From: Erinaceus europaeus
Lineage: Eukaryota > Chordata > Mammalia > Eulipotyphla > Erinaceidae
Assembly: GCF_950295315.1 (NCBI RefSeq)
Contig: NC_080168.1
Location: 69,263,254-69,327,253, forward strand
Direction of reading: 5' to 3'
DNA length: 64,000 nucleotides
A program made the position numbers and the translations under genes. The notes under the pieces were generated by a model. The model had not been told where the DNA came from and made no database searches. It saw only the letters and a list, made by a program, of their open reading frames with translations. Positions 23,738-34,943 of the stretch are shown here, piece by piece (the first letter of the stretch is position 1; every line of letters begins with the position of its first letter).

Positions 23738-23884
23738 GTGCTGCACTCTATGTATACAACAATGCAGTGTTCACTCCAGAGGACTGGCATGGCATCCAGG
23801 AGATAGCAAGAAGCAGGAAAAAGGATGATCCTCTGAAGGTTGGAAGATTTGGAATTGGGTTCAACTCTGTCTATCATATCACAG
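23738..23884 (+). CDS. SACS: Sacsin, coding exon 7 (SRR1 ATPase G-box)
   Basis: The exon encodes [19 protein letters not shown] and continues through [20 protein letters not shown] to [18 protein letters not shown] is the glycine-rich ATP-lid box of the HSP90-like fold (about residues 188-199). PEDW holds the Asp that aligns with human Asp168, a known ataxia mutation site, and it is intact here. The acceptor is cacccag at 23736-23737 and the donor is GT at 23885. The 147 nt are 2 + 48 codons + 1. Oddity: the first complete codon gives GAAL, where human sacsin and the two other repeats in this same protein have GPAL. Confidence 0.95.
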
Positions 23885-24019
23885 GTATAGCATTTGACTT
23901 TTTAATCTCACTAAAAATTATCACAGCCTATACTTTATGTTGGGTTGTGGAAAAGTCATGATGCATTATTGCATGGAAAACTGTTGAAAAATATGTATAT
24001 AAATATATTTATAGATAAG

Positions 24020-24107
24020 CTTTTTTTTTTTTGCCTTCAGAGTTATTACTGGGGTTCAGTGCCTGCACTAGGAACCATTGCTCCTGGAGGCCATTTTTCC
24101 CATTTTG
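24020..24107 (-). mobile_element. SINE tail fragment, reverse
   Basis: T-run, gccttcagagttattactgg, ctcctggaggccatttttcc; it then breaks off. Confidence 0.7.
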
Positions 24108-24143
24108 ACAGCCCACTGATTTGTTTGGATAGCTTTGGGGTTA

Positions 24144-24458
24144 ACTTTTTTTTTTTTTTTGCCTCTAGGGTATTGTTGGGTCTCAGTGCCTGCACCATGA
24201 ATCCACTGCTTCTGGAGGCCATTTTTTCCCCCCTTTTGTTGCTCTTGTTGTTGTAGCCTTGTCGTGGTTATTATTGTTGTTGTTGATGTTGTTCGTTGTT
24301 GGATAGGACAGAGAGAATTGGGGGGAAGACAAAGGGGGAGAGAAAGAAGCGACCTCCCTACAGGTGGGGTGCCAGAGGCTTGAACCGGGATCCTTAGGCT
24401 GGTCCTTGTGCTTTGCGCCATGTGCACTCAACCCGATGTACTACCACCCGAACCCCGG
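24144..24458 (-). mobile_element. tRNA-derived SINE (cgggcggtag type), reverse
   Basis: T14 run, gcctctagggtattgttggg, gttgttggataggacagag, taccacccgaaccccggg. 'ggggttaac' flanks both sides (24137 and 24457), a target-site duplication. Confidence 0.88.
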
Positions 24459-24896
24459 GGTTAACTGTTTTAAGAGGCCTTGTTTCTAAACTATCTCTCA
24501 GTGGCAAAAAGTCTGTCAATGACACATGGATGCTTTGAGTTTTCTAAAGTTATCATAGTAACTACATCAAAATTTTGAAAGTTAATGTCATCATGACCCA
24601 GGGAATCTGTAATCAGAAAATTTATCTGAAGTCCCAAATGTTAAAATACTTAACAAAAATGCTACACTAAAAAATTTTATACTGAAAATCTTTAAGAGTT
24701 GGCCAGATTATTTTTCATCTTCAGAGAGTTACCTTTCAAAGCTGAAAACTGAGTTTGTTTTTAGATAAATGTCTTTCAGGGTCACAAATCAGGGTGTGAT
24801 TTATGTCACATTCAAGATTCTGAATGAGTTACTGTGACTGGAGGTGTCTATTGTGATTCAGAGCTGAGCATGACTGTGGGGTTTTTTTCTTGACAG

Positions 24897-26382
24897 ATGT
24901 TCCCTGCATCTTCAGTGGTGACCAGATTGGGATTTTAGACCCTCACCAGACACTTTTTGGTCTCCATGAATCAGGCCAATGTTGGAACCTCAAAGAGGAC
25001 AGCAAAGAAATTAGCGAACTCTCTGACCAGTTTGCCCCATTCATAGGCATTTTCGGCAGCACCAAGGAAACCTTTACAAATGGCAGCTTTCCTGGCACTT
25101 TCTTCCGTTTCCCCCTTCGCCTCCAACCCTCCCAGCTCAGCAGCAACCTTTACAATAAGCAGAAGGTTCTGGAGCTCTTTGAGTCTTTTCGGGCTGATGC
25201 GGACACAGTGTTGCTCTTTCTGAAAAGTGTGCAAGATGTCTCCTTACACATTCGAGAGGCTGATGGGACGGAGAAGCTGGTGTTCAGAGTGACAGCAAAT
25301 GAGAACCAGGCTCTGAGACATGAGCGGCCGAATTCTATAAAGATCCTGGGCAGCGCTATCAGCAACTATTGTAAAAAGACTCCAAGCAACAGTGTGACCT
25401 GTGTCACATACCACATCAGCATTGCCTTAGAGGACGAGAGCTCCAGGGATGCCCAGAAGACGTCCTGGCTAGTGTGTAACAGTGTGGGCGGGCGGGGCAT
25501 CTGCAGCAAACTTGACGCCCTGGCAGACGAGTTGAAGTTCATTCCACTCATTGGAATTGCCATGCCTTTGCCATGTGGAGGTGAGGAAGAGAAAGGAGCA
25601 ACAGTTGGATTCTCAGGAAAAGCCTTTTGCTTCCTCCCCTTGCCACCAGGTGAGGAGAGCAAGACGGGCCTCCCCGTCCATATCAGTGGGTTCTTTGGCC
25701 TGACGGATAACCGCAGGAGCATCAAGTGGAGAGAGGTGGATCAGTGGCGGGACCCCGCAGCCTTGTGGAATGACTTGCTGGTCCTGAATGTTGTCCCAAA
25801 AGCTTACGCCACGCTGATCTTAGACTCCATCAAACGCCTGGAGACAGAAAGGAGCTGCGATTTTCCTCTGTCCATTGACGCCATCTACAAGCTCTGGCCA
25901 GACTCAGGCCAAGTCAAGGCCCACTGGCAGCCGATGCTGGAGCCCCTGCTTAGTGAGCTGTTTCAGAATGCTGTCATCCACTCCCTGAGTGGGCAGTGGG
26001 TCCAGCTTGAGCAGGTATACTTCTCAGAGCTTGATGGGAGCCAGGGATACACAGAGACCGTGCTCAACTACCTCCAGAGCTCAGGGAAACAGGTCGCAAA
26101 GGTGCCGGTGAATCTGGCAGCTGCAGTGGAGCTCATGGCATCCAGTGCTAATCCTGTGAGGAAGGTAACCCCTGCCTGGGTGCGGCAGATGCTGCGCAAG
26201 TCTGCACACCTGGGCACTGCAGCTGAGAAGCTTCACCTGCTGGAGTTCGTGCTCTCTGACCAGGCCTACAGTGAGCTGCTTGGGTTGGAGCTGCTACCTT
26301 TGCAAAATGGACATTTTATTCCTTTTTCCTCATCTGTATCAGATCAAGATGTTATTTATATTACCTCAGAAGACTACCCAAG
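24897..26382 (+). CDS. SACS: Sacsin, coding exon 8 (rest of SRR1)
   Basis: This 1486-nt exon encodes 494 full codons, from [12 protein letters not shown] to SEDYPR (about residues 202-697). It carries the C-terminal half of the first HSP90-like ATPase module and the helical region behind it. Recognisable stretches are [47 protein letters not shown] and [13 protein letters not shown]. The last of the ATPase motifs recurs in SRR2 as [19 protein letters not shown] and in SRR3 as [19 protein letters not shown]. The acceptor is ttcttgacag and the donor GT at 26383. Base composition is GC-richer than the flanking introns, as expected for a coding exon. It carries the best-conserved splice phases (2 in, 2 out) between exons 7 and 9. 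Confidence 0.96.
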
Positions 26383-26577
26383 GTAGAGAGCATGCTTTCT
26401 TAACTACTTGTTTTATCTCTCTTTTGGGTAGGCAAGGGATGGGCAACCTTGATTCATTGGGGGACTCATCAAATATCAATGCAAATTGTGGAATTTACAA
26501 CCCAATTTTCAATGTAGATTTTATAGTAAGGAAGACTTTTGCAGGAATGCTTCATAAGAGTATGAAAGGTTGCAGGC

Positions 26578-26960
26578 TGGTGAAATTGTTCACTTGGATA
26601 GTGCACGACTCTCCCAAGTGTGCAACCCAGGTTCAAGTCTGGCCTCCACTGCACTGAAAGAAGCTTTAATGCTGGGAGTTGGACGGTAGCACAGTGGATT
26701 AAGCACAAGTGATGCAAAGCGCAAGGACCGGTTAGGATCCTGGTTAGAGCCCCTGGCTCCCCACCTGCAGGGGAGTTGCTTCACAGGTGGTGAAGCAGGT
26801 CTGCAGATGTATCTCTGTCTCTCTTCCTCTCTATCTCCCCTTCTCTCTCAATTTCTCTGTCTCTATCCAATAACAAACAAATAAATAAATAAAAATAAAA
26901 AAGCTTTAATGCTGAGGTCTCTTTTACTGTCTGTGCCTTTCTGTATCTTAAAAAATATGA
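26578..26960 (+). mobile_element. SINE, 'cacttggatagtgca' family, interrupted
   Basis: gttcacttggatagtgcacg, aggttcaagtctggcctcca and ctgaaagaagctttaatgct, resuming after a nested SINE at gaggtctcttttactgtctg. Related copies lie at 27022 and, reversed, at 56200, 62018 and 63366. Confidence 0.65.
26675..26900 (+). mobile_element. tRNA-derived SINE with target duplication
   Basis: ggagttggacggtagcacag head to AATAAATAAATAAAAATAAAA tail. aagctttaatgctg at 26661-26674 is repeated at 26901-26914. Confidence 0.92.
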
Positions 26961-27021
26961 AATCTTGTATTTCTACATTACAGAATTATTTTGACATTTT
27001 GTCAGTTAAAAAGTTATCTAA

Positions 27022-27150
27022 GGGCTGGCAAAATAACTCACTTGGATAGTGCACTGTTTGACAGGTGTGTCACTTTGGTTCCTTCCTCACTGAAGGAAGC
27101 ATCAGTACTGTGGTTTCTCTTTCTCTCTCTCTGGAAAAAATAAAAGGGTT
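27022..27150 (+). mobile_element. SINE, 'cacttggatagtgca' family
   Basis: gggctggcaaaataactcac, ttggatagtgcactgtttga, ctgaaggaagcatcagtact and a CT-rich end. Confidence 0.65.
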
Positions 27151-27537
27151 TCCAGGTAGCTTTTCTTGAAAATTTCCATAACATAACACTGAAAAACAGT
27201 GATTACCAAGTGCTAGTATGAATTTAGTCAGATTAGCCAGTGATCTTCATAAAATTTAAACTAATGTTGTAAATTAAATAATACCTTGTAGCAGGATATG
27301 TATTGACATTTCAGAAAAAGAACTAATTCTGTTTTTGGTTTTGGATGTGGTAAATCCTACTCTCATGTTTTAAAACAAAGCCTAGATAATATTGTACAGA
27401 AAGTGCCATGGGTTGTAGTTTGACATGTGCTTTATGACGTACAAAGCTGGTCACTTAGCCAGCTTGATGTTATGTGGTTGGCTGTCTTTATCTTGGAATT
27501 ATTGAAGAACTAATCACTGTGTTTCTTTCACTGTTAG

Positions 27538-27629
27538 GTCCCTTTTCCCAGGTCTTGAAGGAAGACTTGTTTTAGATAACTTGAAGCCTCACCTTATAGC
27601 TGCTTTAAAAGAAGCTGCTCAAACCCGAG
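27538..27629 (+). CDS. SACS: Sacsin, coding exon 9
   Basis: A 92-nt exon encoding [20 protein letters not shown] then [10 protein letters not shown]. It links the SRR1 region to the giant terminal exon. The acceptor is tttctttcactgttag (AG at 27536-27537) and the donor is GT at 27630. The first base completes the arginine codon begun in exon 8 and one base is left for the glycine at the start of exon 10. Its size equals that of the penultimate human coding exon as I recall it. Confidence 0.95.
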
Positions 27630-27932
27630 GTATTATAGTTGCTTGCCAATTTTATTATTATTACTATTCTTTTTTTTAAGTAAACATATTTGTAAAAATA
27701 TACATAAACTGTATAACTTTTCTATTAAGTTAAACCACTATAAAATTGCCAGTAGTTTTTCACTTGAAACTTGTAAGTGGCAGTTTCATGTGGTTCAATC
27801 TATTGTAACTGTTAATATTTTAAGATGTTTGAATATGAAATTCTGACATCTGAAAGAATCCAGAGATGATGCTACACTTAAGGCTCTCCTGTCACAGTAT
27901 AGTGTTGTGCTTTTATAGAAATAATCTCTCAG

Positions 27933-28137
27933 GAACCAGGTGGTGGTGCACCTGGTTAAGCTCCCACATTACCATGTGCAAGGACTCAGGTTCGAACCCC
28001 TGCTGCTCATCTGTAAGTAGGATGCTTCATGAATGGTGAAGTAGGTTTACATGTCTCTCTCTTTCTTTCACCATCTCTGTCTTCCCCTCCCATTCCAATT
28101 TCTCTCTGTCCTAGCCAGTTAACAAACAAATAGAAAA
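27933..28137 (+). mobile_element. tRNA-derived SINE with target duplication
   Basis: gaaccaggtggtggtgcacc head, ggttcgaacccctgc B-box and an AACAAACAAATAG tail. agaaataatctctcag at 27917-27932 is repeated at 28138-28153. Confidence 0.92.
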
Positions 28138-28216
28138 AGAAATAATCTCTCAGATCTGTACAGGGTATTACAGTTCTCCAGTGCTTTCCCATTTCCTTTC
28201 TTTCGTGAGCTCCCAG

Positions 28217-28744
28217 CCTTCTCCTCCTCCTCCTCCTCCTCCTCTTCTTCCTCTCCCTCTCCCTCTCCCTCTCCCCCTCCCTCTCCCTCTCCTTCTCCTT
28301 TCTCCTTCCTCTCCCTCTACCTCCCCTCCTCTTCCTCCTCCTTCTTCTTCTCTTCTTCTTCTTCTTTTTCTTCTTCCTCTTCCTCTCCTCCTTCTCCTCC
28401 TCCTCCTCTCCTTCCTCTCCCTCTCCCTCCCCTCCCCTTCTTCTTCTTCTTATTCTTCCTCTTCCTTTCCTTCTCCTTCTCCTTCTCCTTCTCCTTCTCC
28501 TTCTCCTTGTCCTCCTCTTCTTCCTCTCCTTCCTCTCCCTCTCCCTCCCCTCTCCTTCTTCTTCTTCTTCCTCTCCCTCTCCTTCTCCTCCTTCCTCCCC
28601 CTCCCCTCCCCTCTCCCCCTCCCCCTCTTCCCCCCTCTCCCCCTTCCCCCTCTCCTCCCTCTCCTTCTCCCCTTCCCCCTCCCCCTCTCCCTCTCCTCCT
28701 CCTCCTCCTCCTCCTCCTTCTTCTTCATCTTCTTTTCCCCCCCA
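28217..28744 (+). repeat. Long polypyrimidine tract
   Basis: About 530 bases of almost pure C and T, made of shifting CTC, TTC, CCTCTC and CTTCTC units, with only a handful of A or G interruptions. On the other strand it is polypurine. It follows a SINE and lies in SACS intron 9. Long open frames across it on both strands are low-complexity artefacts. Confidence 0.95.
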
Positions 28745-29487
28745 CTTTCTGTGTGAAAATCTTTCTAAGGCCTTCCCTTCTCTGCCTGGGAACAAAGGCC
28801 AGAATTTCTTTCCTCTACTGAAAGAAATCAGCACTTTGAGTCACCTCTCTTTCCTGGGTGTTTTTCAGTATCTGGATGCTGGCTAGTATAATGATTATAA
28901 ATAATCTCCTGCCTTAGTTTCATGGTCTCCCTTAATCTTCCTCTCATTAAGCTGCTCTTTTCTCCCCTTTAGTATAGGACCTATGTTTTCCTCAGCCATG
29001 CCCCCTTTCTCATGCTGCCTCACACTCATCTTTAACATACTGTGATGACTAAGCACTGAGCACTCATACACTGGAGCCAGTTTAACCATCTATAACACAC
29101 TGTTCCTAAAACCTACCTTCTCCATTAGGCTGTAAGACAAGGTCTGTTTTGTTCCCTTCCGAAAAGAAGTGTGTTGACTGACTGATAAAATGCCTCTAAA
29201 GTAATTGGAAGAAGTTAAGATTAGAAAAGTTTAAATTGCTTTGATAAAAGCAGTAGTCTCTGTGTTATGTGCCTAATCTAGCCTAAGGCATACAGATGCA
29301 GGCATTTGACAGAGGTGTATAAAATACACCTGATAAGTAAATGGCTTCCATTAGACACAGGAGATGTTAGTTATCCCTGGAATGGTTCTTTGGGTTGTAT
29401 GGTTATCATAGTCAAACAGCTAAAACTTGCCTTTGTTTTGCTTTGTTTAATTATCAAATCAGATTAAAAATCAAAAGCTCTTCCTTT

Positions 29488-29765
29488 TCTTTATTTTTTT
29501 ATTGCCCTCAAGGTTGTTACTTAGGCTCAGTACTTGCACTACCAGTCCACTGCTGCTGGTGACCATTTTCCCCCTTTCTATTTTACTTGATAGGATAGAG
29601 AGAAATTGAACGAGAAGGGGGAGATAGAGAGGAAAAGACTGACACCTGCAGACCCACTTCACTGCTTGTGAAACATCCCTTCTGCAAGTGGGGAGTGGGG
29701 GCTCGAACCCAGGTCCTTGCTTATAGTAACGTGTGGTCTGTTGGATACACCAGCTCCTAGCCCCC
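29488..29765 (-). mobile_element. tRNA-derived SINE, reverse
   Basis: attgccctcaaggttgttac, GA body, gacacctgcagacccacttc, ggctcgaacccaggtccttg and caccagctcctagcccc. Confidence 0.8.
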
Positions 29766-31339
29766 AAGTTCTTATTGTTAATTTTTTATCTAGAATATCT
29801 CAGTACTCTATAAGGACAGTCTGTATCAAAAGCTCTTTGGTAGCTTTTCAAATGGTGAAATGTGATTTGTTCATAGTGAGTACATACTCTTTCTATCTCT
29901 GCTTTCTTTTTGAGTAAAGACTTCCTACAATTATGCAGTTTGGATTTAGCTTGCATTGAGATATATTTTAACATTTTAAATGTATATTTTGTTCGTCTTT
30001 TTTTTTAAGTGGTTTTCCATTTACATAAAGATATGTAAAGTTCAATTAAAGCACTATTATCTTAAGATACAGGATTGTTTATGTAGCCATCATGTGAAAA
30101 TTTATGTCAATTTTGACTTTTTCTAAGAATGGATTTAATTATGTTCTAGCACAACAGCTTCTCTGGGGATACTCAGGTATGATAACTGGCTAAGTGTTGT
30201 AATTTTTTTTTGTAGTCTGGTGTTTTTGTTGATTTGATTCTTTGAATCCCGTTTCTTCATTAACCTAAGTAGTTAGGCTCATACTGGTGATTTTTTTTTT
30301 GTGGTAATATTTAAAGGAGAGAGGAAACAGTACCAATACAGACATATAAGTGGTTACTATGAATACCACAGTGAAGTCACACTAAGATGACTTGAAACCC
30401 TCACTCTAGAGAATTCAGTCCCAAATAAAGGCATCATGCTGAAACTCATATTTAGAACTGTGGTACTTAATAGGAGAGTGAGAGAGTGAATGCACTTCTG
30501 CTATAGGAAACATAAAAACAGAAGGCTAACAGGGAGTCAGCTCTAGAATCTGTGATTAGGAAGGGTGGCCTTATGGCAAGTGGCAATCTACGGTGGTAGA
30601 TTGGACACCTACGGTGGTAGGTAGACACATTGCTGAAGCTGGGAGAAGCTGAGTGTTCCTGGATTTGACATCCAAGATGGATAGCAGTTAATGTGCTCTC
30701 AGTAGGAGCAAAGGCTGATTTTTCTTGCAGCATTTTATTTAGTGACTTTCTTCATCTTTATTTTTTTAATAAAAAGGCTTTGACTCGCTTGCATTATTTT
30801 CCCCAAGTTCATGCCTGACTTAGAAAATCAGAGACTACAGTAGAGTAAATCAAATCTTTGGAGTCATTCTGATTTCTAAAGCTCATTATAGGTGTTTCAA
30901 AATTAATTTAGAAACCACTCGATTGTGATACAGATAATATGCACAAACCTTACATTTGGTTTCTGGCTTGTATTAAAGTGGTTTACCACTTAACACTTAA
31001 GGTCTTCACCCTTTCTCTGTGTTGCTTTTTTTCTTTGGAGACTTGACAGTAGACTCTATCATGTATGTCATGTACTTGAGCCTTCTTTTATTACATGTGT
31101 TTACAAATCACAACACAGCATTGCTAGACTCATCCACCATCAGCTGTTTTTGCCATTCTGTTTGAGGAGAGTCTAGAGCCACAGCTAAGCTTAGGGGTCA
31201 TAAGTAGTTATTTGGGTGTGGCTCCAAGAGAGCCTGGTCATGTGTGGTGAACTGTTTAGTGACAGCACCCAGGATACACAACGGTTAGGAACACTTTAAA
31301 ATAAACTTTATCTTTTAATTTTTAAATGTTTTTAGTTAG

Positions 31340-31586
31340 TTTATTTTTTTTTCCATTAGAGTTATCACATAGTGCCTACAAGATGACTCTACCATTCTAG
31401 GCAACCATTTTTTCCTTTGAGAAAGTGTGAGAGGCAGAGAGATAGGGAGAGAGAAAAAGATACCTGTAGCACTACTTTACCACTCATGAAACTTCCTCCT
31501 TTGCAGGTGGGGACCAGGGGCTTGAACCTAGGTCTTTGCTCACGATAAGGTATGTGCTTTACTAGGCACACCACCACCTGGCCCCT
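31340..31586 (-). mobile_element. tRNA-derived SINE, reverse
   Basis: ccattagagttatcacatag, GA body, aggtggggaccaggggcttg, ggcacaccaccacctggccc. Confidence 0.8.
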
Positions 31587-32575
31587 ATTATAATATTTCC
31601 ATCCATGTTGAGAATATTTCTCAATGTTAGTACTGATTGTGTAAATGTATAGAATGTGTACATACATTTAAAAAGTAAAGTAGCACAAATTTTACAGTTA
31701 CTCAGTGGATGTCATTATTCTGAGCTGATCTACAGTAAAGCAGAAGCTATTCATAATTATGTCTAAGTAATCAGAATAGTTTAGAGAGGACCTTTCCATT
31801 TCTCACCACCTGTGGAGTACTATCTAGTTAACTTTTTGGCAGTGTTGCTAAATTTAAAGCCTAGGCTATCCACAAGTTGTTTATTTGAGTGCTACAAAAA
31901 TTTTGCTGGTCTCCTGAGGTCCTTTATCATTTCAAAACTATTTAATCCAGGTCACTTTTTTTCCCCTCTTCTGTTCACATCTGTTGTCCTTTAGGGCTAA
32001 AAGCTGAAAGCAAATAGAATAAACTTTTGTATACTGAGAATGTATCTTCCTACATTTTCTCTCTCCTTTATTTTTTGTTATGATTTTTAGTTCTGCATGG
32101 TAGTTGTTTTAATTGCATGTTATATGTGGTTTTTGTGTTTGTGTATGTGTTGTTGGTATTCCACTTATACTTTAATATCAGATAATTTTCCATAAGTAGA
32201 TATATGTTTTACAAATTGCCAAATTCCATGCGAGGATATCAGAAAGAATTGCCTCTAAAAATGCATGTTGTGTGGAAATTATTAACAAAGAACACAGTGA
32301 AGTGCATATTTGTGTTTTCTGAGTGTTCTGAATTTCAATTTTTAACTTTTTTATACCTTTGACATAATACTCATGCCCTAGTTATGATTTGGAAATTTTA
32401 TTATAATTACTTTAGTAAATGCCTTTTTAGAACATCATTATGAATTAATTATAAAACTATATTTTAATGGACTCAAAGCTAAAGAAGGCTATCCTGGTCA
32501 GACTACTGATAACACTTGATGATTTCTTAAACATTGCCACTTGATTTACCTTGAGTGATATAGAGACATAAACTG

Positions 32576-32790
32576 GGGGCTGGGTGGTGGTGCACACATT
32601 ACAGTGCACAAGGACCCAGGTTCAAGCCCTTAGTCTCCACCTGCAGAAGGAAAGCTTCACAAATGGTGAAGCAGGGCTACAGGTGTCTCTCTCTCTCTCT
32701 CTCCCTTTCTATCTCTCCTTCCCCTCTCATTTTTTTCTGTCTATATCCAATAATAAACAAATAAAAATTATTTAAAAATACCTTTTAAAA
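32576..32790 (+). mobile_element. tRNA-derived SINE, head shortened
   Basis: gggggctgggtggtggtgca, then a jump to cacattacagtgcacaagga (about 15 bases of the head are missing), a (CT)n body and an ataaacaaataaaaatt tail. Confidence 0.85.
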
Positions 32791-33729
32791 AAGAGATACA
32801 GTTGTCCTGAATTTGGATATTTACATCTTCTAAAAGTTGCCCTTTCTTCAGTTTCAGTGGTAGTCATTTCAAAGTGTGTCATTTTAGTAAGAAAGATAAT
32901 GTTCTTGGTGGATGCTAAAGTTACCTTTCTAATGTGTAAGAGTAAAATACGGGTGTCTGTCCTTAGTTGAAAAAGAGTGGTATACAAAATTTTCAAGAAA
33001 CCTGATGTGTGCCCTCATATTTTTTTTTCAAAATTAGTGTTTTGAGAATATAGTTATTATATGTATAAAAGGAGAAAGTTGAGTTTTGATTTTCTACAGA
33101 ATAAATTTGGAATGCTTTTTAAATTTCTCTGTCTATGGGTGAATATCAACCTTTAGGTCGTTTTATTTTTTCTCACATTTTGTTTCTGTTGGTATCATAA
33201 ATACTCTGAAACATAAGATGCAATTAGAAATAAAGCATTCTTTTCTGCACCAGTGGTTAAAAAATCAGCAGGTACCCTTCCCAAAGTCAGGTTAATCTCC
33301 TAAGTGGAGCTGTGTGGTGGTGGACAGCCCTACCTTGCTTTCAGAGCCCTGCTGTTGCTTTTTTCTGAAGGATTTCTGCAGCACCCCAGGACTCTGAAGA
33401 ACTCACTGCTGAACCGAGGTAGCTGGGTCATGGCTGCCTAGAGACATTGTGAACATGCTCCAGATAGAGCATTTTAATACCTAGAATCTCCCCATCTTCT
33501 TCAGGTGAGAGATTCTAAGTCCCAGGAAGTCTAAGTCTCATGGCGCTTGCACATCCAGCTAGTAGCAGACAGGAATCTGTGGATCTTTTTCCTTTTTCAG
33601 CTTCAGAAAATGTTACTCCGACTTAGTCCCCTACTCCTGTGCTCTTGCCCTTCTCACTGTCCTGGCAGCCTGAGACCCATAGAAAAATTCAGTAGCTGAA
33701 AAAGCTTCATGCTGTGCCTGCGTATACTT

Positions 33730-33955
33730 TTTTTAAAAATGTTTTATTTTATTATTCTTTTATTTTTTAAACTTTATTTGATAGAACAGAGAGAAATTGA
33801 GGGGGAGGGGGAAGTAGAGAGAGAGAAGGGCAGAGACACCAGCAGCATTGCTTCAGTGCTTGTGAAGCTTTTGCCCTGCAGGTGGGGGCTGGAGCTTGAT
33901 CCTGGGTCTTTGTGCATACATGCACTTAATCAGGTGTGTCACCACCCAGCCCCTA
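33730..33955 (-). mobile_element. tRNA-derived SINE, reverse
   Basis: tttatttgatagaacagaga, gtgcttgtgaagcttttgcc, aatcaggtgtgtcaccaccc. Confidence 0.8.
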
Positions 33956-33964
33956 GTGTTTTAT

Positions 33965-34165
33965 TTTTAATAATTTTTTTTTTAAATTTTGGATAGAGCA
34001 GAGAGAGATTGAGTGATGGGGGAGAAAGAGATGGAGAGAGAAACATTTGCAGCCCTTCTTCATTCCTTGTGAAGCTTCCTCCTGTAGGTGGGGACTGGGG
34101 GCTTTGACCTGGGTCCTTGCGAATTATAACATGTGCACTACCAGGTGCACTACCACTTGGCCCCA
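33965..34165 (-). mobile_element. tRNA-derived SINE, reverse
   Basis: A second copy immediately next to the previous one in the same orientation: ttggatagagcagagagaga, ggtggggactgggggctttg, ccaggtgcactaccacttgg. Confidence 0.8.
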
Positions 34166-34943
34166 GTGCTTATAAATTACTCCCTTAAATAAAGTCTTAC
34201 TTCTGTGACCTCTACCTATATAAAGGTTAGACATCTGAAGATCGTGTATCTTTGATTTGTGGATAACTATGCACAGAACATTTCCATGCTGATGTTGTTT
34301 ATAGAATTAGAAGATATCAGGTTGTCAGAAAATTTATGGTGTATATTTTTTATGTTGTGACTTTTCCAACAACCCAATAATTTTTTAAAAAAGCATCTTA
34401 AAAATATCTTGAAATTTTCATCTTGCAACGATTTTTAAAGTTAAGATAACACTCATTTACAGGACCGTTTTATGTTTTAGGGATATAATTTCCCACCTCT
34501 CCAAATTAGGTGCTGCCACACCAGGCCCACCACCGAAGTGTCAGTGTCCCCCCACCACAAACCACAGGATTCCCTCCCTCTTCCCAAAGCGTCCCCCACC
34601 CCCAACACACACACAGTGCTCTTGGCAGTCTCAGGTCTGCCATCAGAGACTAGGAGTTGGCTCTGCCTGTTCTCTGGCTTTGTGTCTTTATGCCCCACAG
34701 AAGTATTTAAACGCATTGTATGCATAAACACTTTCCAGAGAGAAATAATTTTCCCACAGGTTATTATAAATAGGAATTGGTTTGTCAGTTCTTTCCATTT
34801 TGTTATTTTGAAATTATTTCAGCCTGCTGATGGTGAACTGTGACATTTTCATAGTGTACTTAAGTGGCTTTCTAGTTTAGAGAGCTACGTGAAATAGAGC
34901 AGAATGATATATACTGATGTTATTTATATTTGCTATTTTACAG

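Larger units (their letters stand above)
23885..24896 (+). other. SACS: SACS intron 7
   Basis: This 1.0-kb intron contains two adjacent antisense SINE insertions (24020-24107 partial, 24144-24458 nearly complete). The last ~430 bases are unique AT-rich sequence leading to a tttttttcttgacag acceptor. Confidence 0.85.
26383..27537 (+). other. SACS: SACS intron 8
   Basis: This is a 1.2-kb intron. It holds a SINE of one family (about 26578-26960) interrupted by a younger SINE (26675-26900) with a visible target-site duplication, and a second copy of the older family (27022-27150). The last ~390 bases are unique. Confidence 0.85.
27630..34943 (+). other. SACS: SACS intron 9
   Basis: A 7.3-kb intron before the giant exon. 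It holds SINEs (27933-28137, 29488-29765, 31340-31586, 32576-32790, 33730-33955, 33965-34165) and a ~530-bp pyrimidine tract (28217-28744). The stretches 28745-29487, 29766-31339, 31587-32575, 32791-33729 and 34166-34943 are mostly AT-rich unique sequence in which I see no further gene. 34500-34690 is CCC- and CA-rich but gives no recognisable product. Confidence 0.8.

Noticed and set aside
23328..23828. A membrane protein gene (166 residues)
   Set aside because: It overlaps SACS exon 7 in a different frame, has no recognisable family and looks like chance intronic reading.
24068..24431. Open frames rich in asparagine and threonine
   Set aside because: They translate the AACAACAA tail and body of a reversed SINE. 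The same applies to similar frames at 3931-4185, 9222-9464, 57375-57791 and 59979-60451.
28007..28834. Long arginine/glutamate-rich and proline/serine-rich open frames
   Set aside because: They are translations of the polypyrimidine tract; all frames are open because the tract has few stop-forming combinations. No start context or conserved sequence.
34904..34943. ATG at 34904 as the sacsin start
   Set aside because: The sequence before 34944 is intron with a tttacag acceptor. The real protein enters from exon 9 in phase, and human sacsin has the same residues across the junction.
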